Source: Pseudopyrenochaeta lycopersici | Lineage: Eukaryota > Ascomycota > Dothideomycetes > Pleosporales > Pseudopyrenochaetaceae | Direction: 5' to 3' | Length of the DNA stretch: 64,000 bases | Assembly (NCBI GenBank): GCA_003313425.1 | Contig: NHZP01000025.1 | Coordinates: 558,001 to 622,000, forward strand | Shown: positions 52,792 through 63,890 of the stretch, piece after piece | How the letters are laid out: every line of letters starts with the position of its first letter | Numbering within the stretch: the stretch's first letter is position 1 | Made by a program: the position numbers and the translations under genes | Notes under the pieces: model-generated | Told to the model about the DNA's origin: nothing | The model's input: the letters and a program-made list of their open reading frames with translations, nothing else | The model's database searches: none

Positions 52792-55621
52792 CTACATCCA
52801 CTCAATGTTATCGGCAACCTGGTCATCTAGGTCCTCAAACCGGCTCTCTGGCGCAGGACTCATCGGCATACCGAGCCCATTCTCACTCATCGGCTGTATG
52901 AGACCCTCACGTAGCCAATTGCCTATACACTCGATCATCTCGATGGTGGCGCATTTGAGTCTCAATCTATCCCATGAGCACGTTCTCCGAGTGCCAGAGA
53001 ACGTTCTCTCGGCCTCCGATGACTCCGCCGGGATAGAGAGTATCGTGATAGCCATGCGACTGAGTCGGGGGTAGTTTTTTCTCTGATCTGGCTTGCACCA
53101 CCATTCCAGAGGCGTACAGTCAATGCTGATCGGCTGTGATGTAATAAAGGTCTTGAAATCATCCACATCGCGACGCGATACAACGGATTTAGCCTCCTGT
53201 TTCTTCATTAATCGTGTTAACTCTACGCCGAGCCTCTTCGGCGGCGGCCCCATCGATACAGAAACAGCAGGAGGGTCGTTACCGAGATCAACATTGTAAT
53301 CTGCCTCCCAGACACTATTAGCAGCAGTAATAGCATCCTCATACAGTCACATGAAAAAAGTTTCTTCCGCTAAGCGATTTTACACCAAAACTACCACTTT
53401 TTATACTAAAATTACTCGCTATCTACATATTTAACCCTTTTAAAAGGAATAATATCTATAAAACTTTACTAAAACTTTAGTTTAGTTAAGAGTACAATTA
53501 AAAATAAAATTCTTTTATTATATGATATATCTTTAAAGATAAGAAAAATTGATTTTCCTTGAATTTGTATGTAAAAAGCGACTTGTTCTACTTTTTTTCT
53601 ACCTTTTTTTAGAAATGACTATGCATACTATATTTATAAGTATATATTCTAATGTTTATAATTTTAAATAAAATAGTAAGGTATTATCTATTTTGGTTTT
53701 CAATTTTAATATATTTTATTGAAAATTCAAGAAGTTAGGGTTATCTTATAATTAATAACTTTTTGGTGTAAATTGGTGGGGAAAAAACTTGGCGGAAGAA
53801 ACTTTATTCATGTGACTGTACCACTCTGGACGCCAGTTCTGCTTAATATAGGTGTCTCGCTTACCCGGAGTAAGCAGAAGAGCCGCAATATAGGCCGGCG
53901 TCTCATCGGATTTGCCGTAGTATTTGTCGAGAATGAACCAACCCATGTCGATGGCGCGCAGCATGCGTTCGTCGTAATTACTGCCGTCTCTGGAGTAGTA
54001 ATCCTACTAAACGTTAGTATTTAGATGCCCAGGCGAGAGAGGGTAACCTACTCTCTGCTCCTCGTAATGTAGAAGTAGTAGATCCATGATGAACAATGAC
54101 TGGGCGATCGATGACGTTGAGCCCTCCGCATACAAGGTTGCGGAAGCAAACGGTTGGAGAAATGCATGGGCTTTACGCAGTAAATCCCAATCTGATGCTA
54201 AGAGCCGGATGTCACCGAGTCTGGCTTCATGATCCGTCATAAAGGCTTTGATCTGGTCGATTTTCCTAAGGAGTCGATTGATGACATGATACCATGAGGA
54301 CCATCGCGTAGTATTGTCAATGCCTAGTCGGACACCTACCTCCGCATCCCAGAGATCAGAATGTGTAGTCGATACTCGGAGCCATACACATAGATCGTGT
54401 AGTTTACGTAATGCAGGGATATTCTGCACACCATTAAAGTCCTCGGACGCAGTAGTTGTAGTAGTACCTCGGCTATTTCGTCTCCGCTTCCGTGTCCACG
54501 TTGTTGATCCCCCTCGAGAGGCATTCTGACTCTCGCGCTGCGAAGCTAGCACGCCAGAGAACTTAGAGAGAAGCTCATCGCCAGTGACGCCAGATGCCGC
54601 CTCAAGGGCGGCGATGAGAGCCTCTCTTGAAGATGCGAGAAGGAACGCCTGAAGGGAGAGATTTATGATGTGAGCGATGCATCGAATACGGCGGAGAATA
54701 GGGTCAAATTCTACCTAATCTAGAGTTAATATACGAAGCTAGAGATGGGCTAAAACAATGTAAACTAACCCCATGTTTCTCCCATAACTGTGATGCCATG
54801 GCCTTGAGGCAGGTGTCGTTGGATGTGGCATTATCGCTGGTGTGGTAGCCGATCCTTGACTGTATACCAAACTGTTCTAGGACCTCAACGATGAGCCTAG
54901 CTTGATGCTCTCCAGAGTGATCAAAGCGACACTCCGGTAGTCCTAGTAAAGCCTTGCGGAGCTTATAGTCGCTATCGACCCACTGAGCACACACAGCGAG
55001 TAAAGCATGGCGATGCGGCGATGTCCAGAGATCTGATGAGATGTGAATCTGACAAGGTGCACTAGATAAGCTGTCTCTAAGCTGGTCGATATATAGATCG
55101 AAGTTTGACGCGATCAAGCGAACCATAGTACGTCGAGATGTGATCAAGAGATCCTTAATAGCTGGATTGCATGCTAGTGTGAGATCCTGAAGCTCCTTCC
55201 ACTCGATGGCTGATAATGGGAGTCGCCGACGTGTAAATAGACCTATGAGAGCCTCTCTGTACGCTTGCACATTAAAGGCATCTCGTAGTGCTACTGCTGA
55301 CGTAACGGGAGAGAAGATATTACTGATCCTAGACTGTGTCATGGGTCTAGAGGCTGGATCTGCTAGCGAATGACGATTTTGAACGTGGATCCGAGCTTGA
55401 TGTCGATGACTATGACTCCAGTCATCGCATATATTGCAAATATATGAGACTGAGCCTTTAGATCGCCGTTTACGACCTAGGGGAAGCGGTCCTCGAGTAT
55501 CTGGATACTCTCGGCGCATCACGGAGTAGAAGTTCGACGGCAGCGTGTTCGATGACGGCGTATTCGACGACGCTGATTCAGAATCAGTCGGTCCGGCGAT
55601 AGATGAAGCATCAGAGGACAT
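52792..55621 (-). pseudogene. hAT4 transposase, interrupted only by a MITE
   Basis: Exons are 54770-55621, 54052-54714 and 54003 down to 52792, the last one interrupted by the MITE. Introns are 55 bp (GTTAGT/TAG) and 48 bp (GTAGGT/TAG). Without the MITE and one TA, the codons PEW|Y|EDAITAAN connect in frame and the total is 750 codons including the stop. Motifs in order are a Cys/His finger (YICNICDDWSHSHRHQARIH), CQIHISSDLWTSPHRHALL, YHTSDNATSNDT, RIRCIAHIINLSLQAFL, DNTTRWSSWYH, MGWFILDKYY and a dimerisation domain RLSRMAITILSIPAESSEAE with RTFSGTRRT. No other stop or frameshift was found, so the element was probably functional until the MITE landed. Confidence 0.88.
53344..53818. mobile_element. 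AT-rich Tc1/mariner-type MITE nested in hAT4
   Basis: A 475-bp element with 27-bp ends CAGTCACATGAAAAAAGTTT... and a mirror copy on the right differing at one position. It is flanked by TA on both sides (53342-53343 and 53819-53820). The interior is extremely AT-rich with no coding frame, in sharp contrast to the GC-balanced transposase around it. The superfamily is inferred from the TA duplication. Confidence 0.88.
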
Positions 55622-56296
55622 GGTGATGATGATTTAGTATCAAATAATGCTCTATTGACGAGAGTTGGTAGAATTTTCTCAGACTATATGAAATTTTGCA
55701 GATCCTCAACACCATGCTTGGCGCGCCAAGCCCTTATTCGGTATAACAGGTTATACCGAATAAGGATTCTCTAAACTGGTTAACGAGATAAGGGCTTGGC
55801 AACCGGTTATACGGAATACCAGGCAATTTACCGGGCAACTTGCCCATGTATGCACCCAGCCCAAGACGAGTACGACTGGAGCCTGCTCGATCGCCTTGTC
55901 GAGTTTGCAGAAGCCAACAACATGGCAGTCAAGGGCCATGGCCTCATTTCAACTTGTTGCAACCCGGACTACCTGCTCAATATTACCTCCCCGACGGCCT
56001 TCCTTGCTGCCATGACCACTCACTTTGAGGCCGTCATGCACCGATACAAAGGCAAGATGGATCGGTGGGATGTCGTTTCCGAAAGCCTTCGAACAAATGG
56101 CAGCGGTCTGGAGCCTAATGACTTTTATAAAGTACTCGGTCCCAGCTACATTGAGGATGCCTTCCGCATCGCCCGGACAGCAGATCCAGACGCTAAGCTG
56201 TTCCTTAACGAAAATCTCGTCGAGACGCTCCCCAACAAGCGCAAGGAACTCTACGACATGGTCTCCCAACTTGTAGCAAAGGGCGTCCCAATATAG

Positions 56297-56898
56297 GTGG
56301 CTTTTTACTTAGTAATCCTGTTGATGTGGCTTCAAGTTCGCCTGGCAAGTCTTTATACTCGCGCTGCCACAGATCTCTTACCGATTGCTTCGCAGTCTTT
56401 AGCCAAGCTCTACCTGCTTGCTGCTTCCATTGCCGGTTAATAAAGTGCCACTTGCGGCGTGGGTCGAGTACAATGGCGGCTGCCAGTGCTGGTGAGCGAT
56501 CCGTAAGGCAATAGTACTCATCTGTCTTCGCCCATCCAGGTTCGAGCAATGCCTGTATCCTCGTATCGCGACCAGCGTACTCAAGCCTTGGCATCCTCAA
56601 GATGACTGAGGATACATTCAAGCGTAGGTAAGACGTAGCCAACTCCTACAAAATCGCCAGCGCTGGCGTCGCCTTGCGGAGCCATTGTTGCTTCAAAGAG
56701 TGGCTGGAGGAGGCCTTGAAAAGTTTGCAGTACGCCCCAATCGTCGTGTGTGAAGCGATTTTTAAATACCCACAACAATAGTGAGTCTTTGTCTTTTTCA
56801 ACGCGCTTGCCGCTGCTAACTGCTATAGAGTAGCGGTTCCTCTCGTCGTCGATGAATGTGTCAACCTCAGCCATAAGTTCCACTGCGCGATCAATCAT
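56297..56898 (-). pseudogene. hAT5: internal fragment of another hAT transposase
   Basis: The minus strand reads MIDRAVELMAEVDTFIDDER then HDDWGVLQTFQGLLQPLFEA and YVLPTLECILSHLEDAKA (56898-56585). After a frameshift it gives LLEPGWAKTDEYYCLTDRSP, ALAAAIVLDPRRKWHFI and SVRDLWQREYKDLPGELEA to about 56300. This is the helical middle and the GW..DEYY..TD.SPA segment of hAT transposases, more distant from hAT1-4. The N-terminal finger and the C-terminal dimerisation domain are missing. It abuts the broken 3' end of GH10, but no terminal repeats were identified. Confidence 0.75.
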
Positions 56899-58219
56899 AA
56901 GATAAGTGCTGTTAAGCTCATGCCAGCAGTTAATAAAGGAATAATAAGAGAAATGGAACGAATTTTCATTAAAACTATATTAACGCGTTCATGATCTTAT
57001 CTATTGACTTCTCCGCTTCCCCGCTTTCGCGACGCGTCGGTAAACAAGAACAATAACAAAGCTAACGATAGTCGAACGACGATCGTTCGCTGAACGATCG
57101 ATCATCGTTTACTGATCGTTTACACGAACGATGTCCAGGTCTGCATGATACACATTGAGCACCCGCTCTGACCACCAAGCTTGAGGCTGAACGGATTAAA
57201 CCGGACTGGATTTTGTGGCGTTGGATTGGATCGACGATCCATTCCATCCATTGGCTACACTGATCTCACGTAGGGTCTATCCTTGCGCTTGTGCGTATTC
57301 TACTCCCGCTAATAGTTAGTACTTCGGGCCGATAAAGCTTGGTGATCCGTCGGGCTGCCCCTACAGATCCATGGGCTACTTGCCAGTCCGCCCATGTCGA
57401 ACGCTGGTGGCAGACATCCACAGCCTGCGACAAACGCGCGTCCTTAGGCCTCGGTGGCTAGGTGTTGCACATTGAATTCGGGTGTGTTCTGATCTTCTTC
57501 CTCTCTCAATGAAAAAAAACGCTCGCCGTAAAACGATGCAGAGGGCGACTTCTTCTCTTCAGCTTTGCTGTTGTGTGCAGCCAATATTTAGATGGCTGGT
57601 CATGGGGGCTCTCCGTGGAAATGGAGCCGATGCGGATCAATCCAGATTGGCTAGATCGCTTATTAAATTGCCCCGGCAAGACGTGTCCGTGAACCACAAA
57701 CCGCAACTTCGGTACTTCCGGGGTCCCCATTTCCCTTCAACTTCGGCATCTCCCGTCATTGCTGCTGCCTGTTACGGCTCTCATTTCCGTGTCCAGGTCA
57801 TTCGTGCGCCCTTTCAGCTTAGTGGTCCTCTTCTCAGAAAATGAGACCGTCACACCGGAGAGAGGCACGGAAGAGTAGCCGCTAATAACGTTTATCCAGC
57901 CTGTCAGCCAGCGGCTAGAGAGTCCGACGACGTTGAGTGGGATGCTGCAGGACTTCAATGCACCAGGTCCCTGTCAATTGGGAACCAGATGCGCAACGAA
58001 CCAAATCCGGCTTCTTGATATGCAGTGCCACTAAGCTGTTCCGTGCCGTCCGTAGTGCAAGACTGCCTCGACATCTCGACCAAACAATTTCGTTCTCGCA
58101 TCTCCTCCCTGTCGACCCAGCTTCACGCATGATCACTTTCATCGCGCACCTTCCGAGCGGCCTCATTCCATGATAACCACTCCAGCGGTTGTCACGGTTG
58201 CTTTCCATTGCGTAATAAA
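56899..58219. other. Region without a gene; palindrome cluster near 57062-57135
   Basis: Near 57062-57135 the words CGATCGTTCG, AACGATCGATCATCGTT and TGATCGTTTACACGAACGAT form overlapping inverted repeats (for example CGAACGA/TCGTTCG). Further on, TGGATTGGATCGACGATCCATTCC (57222-57245) resembles the GGACTGGAT words at the ends of hAT6. Short frames of up to 120 codons have no domain. Confidence 0.45.
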
Positions 58220-59723
58220 ATGGCCAGTTCGGGCACAGTCACCGTTGGAAGCATCCCCGTCGATACAAGCGAATTTAACTTCAACGACATCTCGTCAAAA
58301 GTCGCCAGCATCAAAACGGCGAATATCGCACTCATTGTCCTAGTCGTTCTCTTCGTCGGCTTGCGGCTCTTCGTGCGAATACGCATGGTTCGCAAGGTCT
58401 TTGTTGATGATAGTATGGCTGCTCAATGTTACATCTTTGCAGCTCCAATCGGCTGACTACCTTCGTAGTCCTAATCGTGCTTGCGGCTGTTTTCACAATC
58501 ACACTCGCTTCCGTCTGCGTTGGTGGTAAGTAGACCAATCTCAGTTGAAGGAGTCTGCTCATCGTTATAGCTACTAGCCATGGGCTCGGAACGCATGTGT
58601 GGATGCTTCCGATGACGCATATTTTCGATATCATAAAGAGCTGCATTCAGGTAAACACGATTCTTCCATCGATCCGTTCAAAGCGTTGCTTACCTATAAC
58701 AGTACCTATACGTTTGCCAGGTGCTCTACGCTTGCGCCATCGCCTTCACCAAGATAGCTATTGTAGCGTCGTACCTCCGTTTTATCCAAGACTGGAAGTT
58801 TAGAATTGCCATGTACTTAACCGCTATTGTAATTATTGGTTTCTGGTTCACAGGTGAGTACTAATATGTGGTTGTTAAGGCCTCTGCTGATGGTTCGTAG
58901 GAATCTTGGTCACAATATTCCAATGTCATCCTGTGTCTGGCGCATGGGACTTTACTGAGTCACAGGCAAAATGCTTGGATTTCGTGAAGTACCTATATGC
59001 AAGTTCCTCGATCAACGTGGCGACTGATGTCGTGCTCTGCGCCCTGCCGTGTCCTTATCTCTGGAAATTGCACATGCCTGTAAAGCAAAGAATCACACTT
59101 TGTCTGCTCTTCACAGGAGGAGCTGGGTAAGCGCAAAAAATCTGGAAGGGATTAGCAAAGGTTGACGTATCACAGGGCCTGCATAGCCGCCATCATTAGG
59201 ATTGCAAACTTATACACATTGCGGAGTTTGGACGTTACATGTCAGTACCGATGTCTCCTTACAACATCCACGGCTTCATATCCCCTTGATACCAAACGAC
59301 TGTTTGAACTAAAGTCTGGTTGGTGTATAGTACTAAAACCTCACAGATGCAATTGTTCCGTGTCTCAACCTGTCGGTGATTGAGTGCAGCCTAGGAATTA
59401 TCTGCATCAGTATTCCACCTCTGCGACCGTTAGCACCTCGCCTCTTCCCGATAGCAATTCGAAGCATTCAATCATCGGCCAAGTCGCCCTTGCAAAGCTT
59501 GTCCCTAGGCAAGAAGTCGGCTCCATCAGCTAACGATCTATCAAAAAATCGCGAAAGGAAACGGAAGTCGAATTTATATCCAGAAGAAAACTCGATCTTT
59601 GAATGTGGAAGTTTCGAGCAGACTATCGATAGCGCGTCTGAGCTAGACTATCAGGGAGACATACAGCTGAACGAATGGAAGTCCTCGAAAGAGTCTCAGA
59701 ATTCGCCAGATGTATCAAGTTAA
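58220..59723 (+). CDS. Rhodopsin-domain integral membrane receptor, intact, 376 aa, seven exons
   Basis: Exons are 58220-58412, 58469-58525, 58571-58650, 58721-58853, 58901-59126, 59176-59240 and 59347-59723. All introns are GT-AG and 45-106 bp, and all phases fit, giving 377 codons including the stop. The start MASSGTVTVGSIPVDTSEFN has no signal peptide or CFEM domain. About seven helices are visible, among them ANIALIVLVVLFVGLRLFVR, ILIVLAAVFTITLASVCVGA, ACAIAFTKIAIVASYLRFIQ, YLTAIVIIGFWFTGILVTIF and NVATDVVLCALPCPYLWKLH. Family landmarks are VDDI, HGLGTHVWMLP, FQCHPVSGAWDF and ECSLGIICISIPPLRP. The C-terminal tail is basic and then Ser/Glu-rich, suited to cytosolic signalling. It is a PTH11-related fungal receptor-like family, with ligand unknown. 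It is one of the few intact host genes in the right half. Confidence 0.85.
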
Positions 59724-60390
59724 GGATACGGTGCACGACCGTCAGAATTTCGATTTTCAATCCCCACTCCATGCTTTCCCAACATTCGGCTTTAGTCCGA
59801 TGTGCGAGTTACCCGAAAAAGCGAAAACGATGCGATGCACACGGTAACGCACTCAATTCTTTCCGGATCGAGGAAGCGATCAGGCTGGCGATCCATTCCA
59901 TTTCCATCCACGCAACTTGTGATAGAATGGATGGAATAGACGGCTAGCGTGGTCGTGTGGACAGATAGGTAGTGGAAATGGATACCTGGAATCTATAGAG
60001 GGACCGCATATGTAATCCTTCACCTTGCTGCTTCCCGGGCTTCCACAACGCTTAGTTTAGCCAACGGGTCAGTGCCTAGTAGCTTGACCTCTTCAAGAAG
60101 CTTCTCCGTGCTCCTGGTATATCCCCCACGAAGCCACGACCTCACTGTCTGCGTCATTCCAATCGTACTCGCATCCAGATTAGCCCGGACGTGTTATAGG
60201 CTAGAGCCTAGTTGTAATGTTCCTCGGTGGAACCTTCGGAGCGTTGGCGAGAATCTCGGAGTACTAGAAACCTCTGCAAGTTTCTCGATCATGGAGTCAC
60301 GAGGAGTTAGGCAGATATAAATGCTGCCTTACTCCTGAGATAGCTTTCTTCTTCATCGAATACAATCCTGTTACCAGGCATCTGTAACCT
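59724..60390. other. Region without a gene; weak inverted GGAT repeats near 59885-59995
   Basis: GATCCATTCCATTTCCATCC near 59888 and GTGGAAATGGATACCTGGAATC near 59974 form an imperfect inverted pair, with GAATGGATGGAATAG between. Similar words occur at 57234 on the other side of the receptor gene. No coding evidence was found. The upstream part of the pogo relic may begin near the right end. Confidence 0.4.
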
Positions 60391-60882
60391 TTGCGCAGCC
60401 CCTCACAGGCAGTACTCAAAAGATTCTGCCTTAAGCAGCCTTCTGAAGGAGCCTTAAGCGATAGCGACTCCTCAGCCTTGAGCGTCTCAAATTGGAGGAA
60501 GACTGAACGCTTGCTGCGTGAGGTTGTCATGAATACACGTGATCCAAAGGCTCAAAAGCTTAGCCAAGCCTACCACTCAATCTTAGTTCAAAGGAGCCTC
60601 CTTGAACATGAGGCTCAAGGCTTTAAGCAGGCTCTTGTTAATGAGAGGCTGCGCATAGAGCGAGGCAAGACCCCGGCTTTGGAGGCGCCTGAGGAGTACC
60701 ATGGTGGAGCTGTTTTTTGGTCTCCAAAGAAGGTGAAGGAACCAGATGACCGCCTGCAGCAGCAAGAGCTTGAGGAGGAGCACCACCAACTTCAAAAGGC
60801 AGAGCAGCAAGGCAACGTAAGGAGAGGAAGCAGACTAAGGCTCAGGCTCTCAGGTAAGGCGCCAGGCAAGGGCGGAGGCAAG
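60391..60882 (+). pseudogene. C-terminal fragment of a pogo-type transposase
   Basis: The frame reads LLREVVMNTRDPKAQKLSQA then SLLEHEAQGFKQALVNERLR, KTPALEAPEEYHGGAVFWSP and a Gln/Glu/Lys-rich coiled tail. This is the usual C-terminal tail of fungal pogo/Fot1-like transposases (helix pair, then a GGA.FFSP-like motif, then a charged tail). The catalytic domain is not found upstream. The last codons run into the left end of hAT6, so hAT6 inserted at or just after its stop codon. Confidence 0.65.
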
Positions 60883-63800
60883 CAGTGATCTAATTGGACT
60901 GGACTAGCACTGGACTGGATTTGGCTGGACTGGATCCGGAGTTTGAGAAATTTGGACTGGACTGGATCGAGAGGTCTGGAGGCTCCTGGAGCGCCAATGG
61001 ACCATGCCTAATTAGGAAGCAACTTAACCTAATAAGGAAGGGTGAGTCACATCTTCGGCGTTCTTGCTTCAGGTTTGCTTTACCCCAGAAGCGCGTTCTC
61101 AGAAGGAGTTCATCTAGTCCAATGACTTCCTAATAGCATTCAATAATGAATCTGGCAGGCCAGCGGGAGCTACGACTGCTAATATGTCAAAAATGGTATG
61201 AACCCACTCAGCGGCGGCAGACATCCTAAAATGGCCGCATCAACAATTACTCAGTTCTTCGCTCGCTCTTCCTCTAAGACTTCCGAGTCTGATAATATTA
61301 TTCTTGCCCCTGAATCTATTTACCCCCGTCGCGACCCAGAAGCTCTGATCCAGCCAGGTGAGTTTAAGCTCCAGGGGGAGCAGTATATCCGCTGTGCGGT
61401 GCTAGCGAAGGGCCCTAAAGCAACAAAGAAGCGAACGTCGGTGATCTGGATATACGGTGAAGATCTACAGGCCAAAAAAGATGGGAGACGTGTATGGTAT
61501 TGCTACCTCTGTGAAAAACAGCGCCGTCAGCAAGAGCTTCCAGCAGTGTCGAATGGCAATTCTACAGCGCTCGACCACTTCGACTCGACACATAAAATCG
61601 ATAAGGTTACCGGCGAAAGTAAATCCTTCCGAGGAGACTCGGTGGATACGAGCTAGCCGTCGATATCCGACTACCAGGACATGAAGTCAATCGTCTTCGC
61701 CCGCCGTTTAGATCGGTTTAAGGAACTCCTAATCCGCTGGCTGGTCTGCTGCCATATCGCTTTCTTCCAGATTGAAAATGGCTACTTTCGGGACCTCCTC
61801 TTTTATCTATTTCCCCCTTTAGCGAACCTACTTCCAAAAGCCGCATCTACTATTCGTCAATAGGTGATTAGTGCATTCAAGGAGAGGAAGGGGAGATTAC
61901 GACACGACATGCATGACGCTCGGAGTTCTATTTCGTTATCGTTCGATCTTTGGACGTCGCCGAATCACCTCGCTGTGCTTGGAGTTGTGGCACATTTTAT
62001 CGATAATACCGGAACACGTCGAACTGCCGTGTTAGCGCTACGTGAGGTAGAAGGGGAACACTCAGGAGAAAATATCGCCGATGTCCTTTTGCAGGTGATC
62101 AAAGATTACAAGATTACTGGCCAGATCGGCTACTTTATGGCAACAACGCGTCCACTAATGACACCTGTATCAATTCCGTCCTTCAGGCCCTCTACCCAAA
62201 TATGTCAGAGAAGCAACGAAAGCGCCGGCGCCTCCGCTGCTTTGGGCATATCGTGAACCTATGTGCGCAGGGTTTTCTCATCGGAAAGGACGCTGCGTAT
62301 AGGGAGGGTGATATGAAGAGGATTAATGAGCTCTGGCGGAAGCGCGGCGCTATCGGAAAGCTTCATAATATTATTCGATATATACGAGCAAGCCCTCAGC
62401 GCCGTCAGTTCTTCAGATCAATTATATGTGGAGGGGAGCTATCAGAGTTTGACAGCTTAGAGGTGAGCTGGCACCTGCTAGGCGGAAATTAGAGCTAACA
62501 TACTCTAGCTTATTCAAAGCCAACAGACGCGCTGGAATTCATACTTTACCTCGATCGGTAGAGCTCTAAACGTGAAGGAGCGAATTCAGATCTTCTGTGA
62601 CCAGTACGAGGCTGGCCAGGGCCAGAAAACCCTCTTTCAAGACCGCCTTTCTAAGCAACAGTGGGAGGAACTTGCGCACCTTCACGACCAGCTTGAGACG
62701 TTCTATGATGGAACCCTATCTACGGAAGGCACGGCGTCAACACTAGCGGATCACTTTCAGACGCTTGACTGGCTGCTTGATGAGATTCAGCAGGCTAAGA
62801 TTAAATTTGAAGAGCTCCACAAAGAGGCGGTTCGGAAGAAACATGGCCGTAGAGCTCTTGCAACTGAAGCAGATGACTTCGCATTTCTTGCCGCTGCAGC
62901 TGAAGTTTCCTGGAGTAAGGCTGAGGAATACTTCAAAAAAGCGGATAATACGCCAGCATACTATACCGCCATTTCTCTAAATCCAACTCTTAAACATCAG
63001 TGGTACATCGAGACCTGGACGGACGAAGTTAAGCGGCCATGGATTTTAACCGTGAAAGAGCTTGTTAAGGAGTTCTGGTTAGAAGAGTATCGAGGTAGAT
63101 ACTCTACTAAGCAGGCGTCTGCTACCCCAGCCCTAACGCCAGCTGTTCCGGCTAAGAAAGAGAAGGCTTCTGCTGCTATTAAAAGCCATAAGCGGCTTAA
63201 GCTCCGCCATGAGGCATCAGCACCTGAAATACCCGCTATCGATCTCCTCGATCAGTTTCTTGAGAAAGACGTCATCCGGCTCGATGAACATGACTCGTTT
63301 GACGTTATCCAGTACTGGAATGATCGCTACTACTCGCAACCTGATCTAGCACGTATGGCTCTCGATGTACTAGCTGTTCCACCAATGTCCGATGAGTGTG
63401 AGAGGCTATTCAGCAGCGCAAAGATGCTGCTTACCGACCGGCGCTCGAGGCTCAAGATGGATATTATCGAAGCTAGCGAGTGCCTTCGATCGTGGTATGG
63501 ACCACCTACACGGAATACTTTCGACGACGAAGGCATCAGGAGACTAGAAGGGGAGCCTGACCCTCAGGAAACTGGGCAGCAGGGTGGGAGCGATGCTGAT
63601 ACCGAAATGGACGGCTCGGAACTTCAGATCGTGGACCAAGACGATCTTCTGGACGAGGACGATATTGATGGAACCAGTATGGACATTGTGGATGTCCATG
63701 ACGCAGTATATAGTGTAGAATAAATGTGTATTCGGCCACTGGACTGGCCTTTTCCATTGAAAAAGGTTGCTTACTAAGCAATTGTGAGAACTGGATTGCA

Positions 63801-63890
63801 CTGGCGCTCCAGGTGTCCCAGAGCCCTTGCACCGGACTGGACTGGATCCGAACCCTGAATCCAGTCCAGTCCAGTCCAACAAGATCACTG
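60883..63890 (+). mobile_element. hAT6: hAT transposon with GGACT subterminal repeats, degenerate
   Basis: A 3008-bp element beginning CAGTGATCTAATTGGACTGG and, on the other strand from the right, CAGTGATCTTGTTGGACTGG. Both ends contain three to five GGACTGGA/TCCAGTCC words. The flanking 8-mers GAGGCAAG and GAGGGCGG agree at only five positions, so the target duplication is doubtful. It carries one transposase with several lesions. Confidence 0.8.
61198..63723 (+). pseudogene. hAT6 transposase with two stops and a frameshift
   Basis: The reading starts at the ATG near 61198 or 61231 (MAASTITQFFARSSSKTSES). A BED finger (WYCYLCEKQRRQQE ... HFDSTHKI) follows. In-frame TAG codons lie at 61654 and 61861, each replaceable by CAG through one C-to-T change. 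Core motifs are SISLSFDLWTSPNHLAVLG and, after a one-base loss near 62141, NNASTNDTC and RLRCFGHIVNLCAQGFL. A 46-bp or similar intron (GTGAGC near 62465 to TAG near 62510) precedes LIQSQQTRWNSYFTSIGRAL. The last exon is open to 63723, with YFKKADNTPAYYTAISLNPT and the dimerisation domain LARMALDVLAVPPMSDECER LFSSAKMLLT. Few lesions and intact domains suggest a moderately old insertion with mild RIP-like change. Confidence 0.8.

Larger units (their letters stand above)
52561..55852 (-). mobile_element. hAT4: hAT transposon inserted in the GH10 gene
   Basis: A 3292-bp element with 12-bp ends CATACATGGGCA / TGCCCATGTATG and a perfect 8-bp duplication CACCCAGC at 52553-52560 and 55853-55860. Subterminal regions contain GGGCTTGGCA, TATACGGAA and AACCGGTTA words on both sides. 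Its transposase is complete apart from a nested MITE. Confidence 0.93.
52329..56296 (+). pseudogene. Secreted GH10 endo-1,4-beta-xylanase, frameshifted, split by hAT4 and truncated
   Basis: The ATG at 52329 starts a signal peptide (MKATAVIATVLAAARA). The mature part begins TSLRDESVKKNILFRSGAIN. Near 52460 one base is missing. In the next frame the family motif FNSLSPENELKWRCFHPA is readable up to the target site CACCCAGC at 52553-52560. After hAT4 the frame resumes at 55853 as HPAQDEYDWSLLDRLVEFAE, then NNMAVKGHGLI, AAMTTHFEAVMHRYKGKMDR and WDVVSES. The Glu of the last motif is the acid/base of GH10 (usual WDVVNE). It ends at VAKGVPI with a stop at 56294-56296, where a hAT5 fragment begins. 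The nucleophile Glu and the C-terminal third of the barrel are therefore missing. The enzyme would have been secreted to cut xylan. Confidence 0.88.

Noticed and set aside
60883..60898. Perfect target duplication for hAT6
   Set aside because: GAGGCAAG and GAGGGCGG match at only five of eight positions, so it was not claimed.
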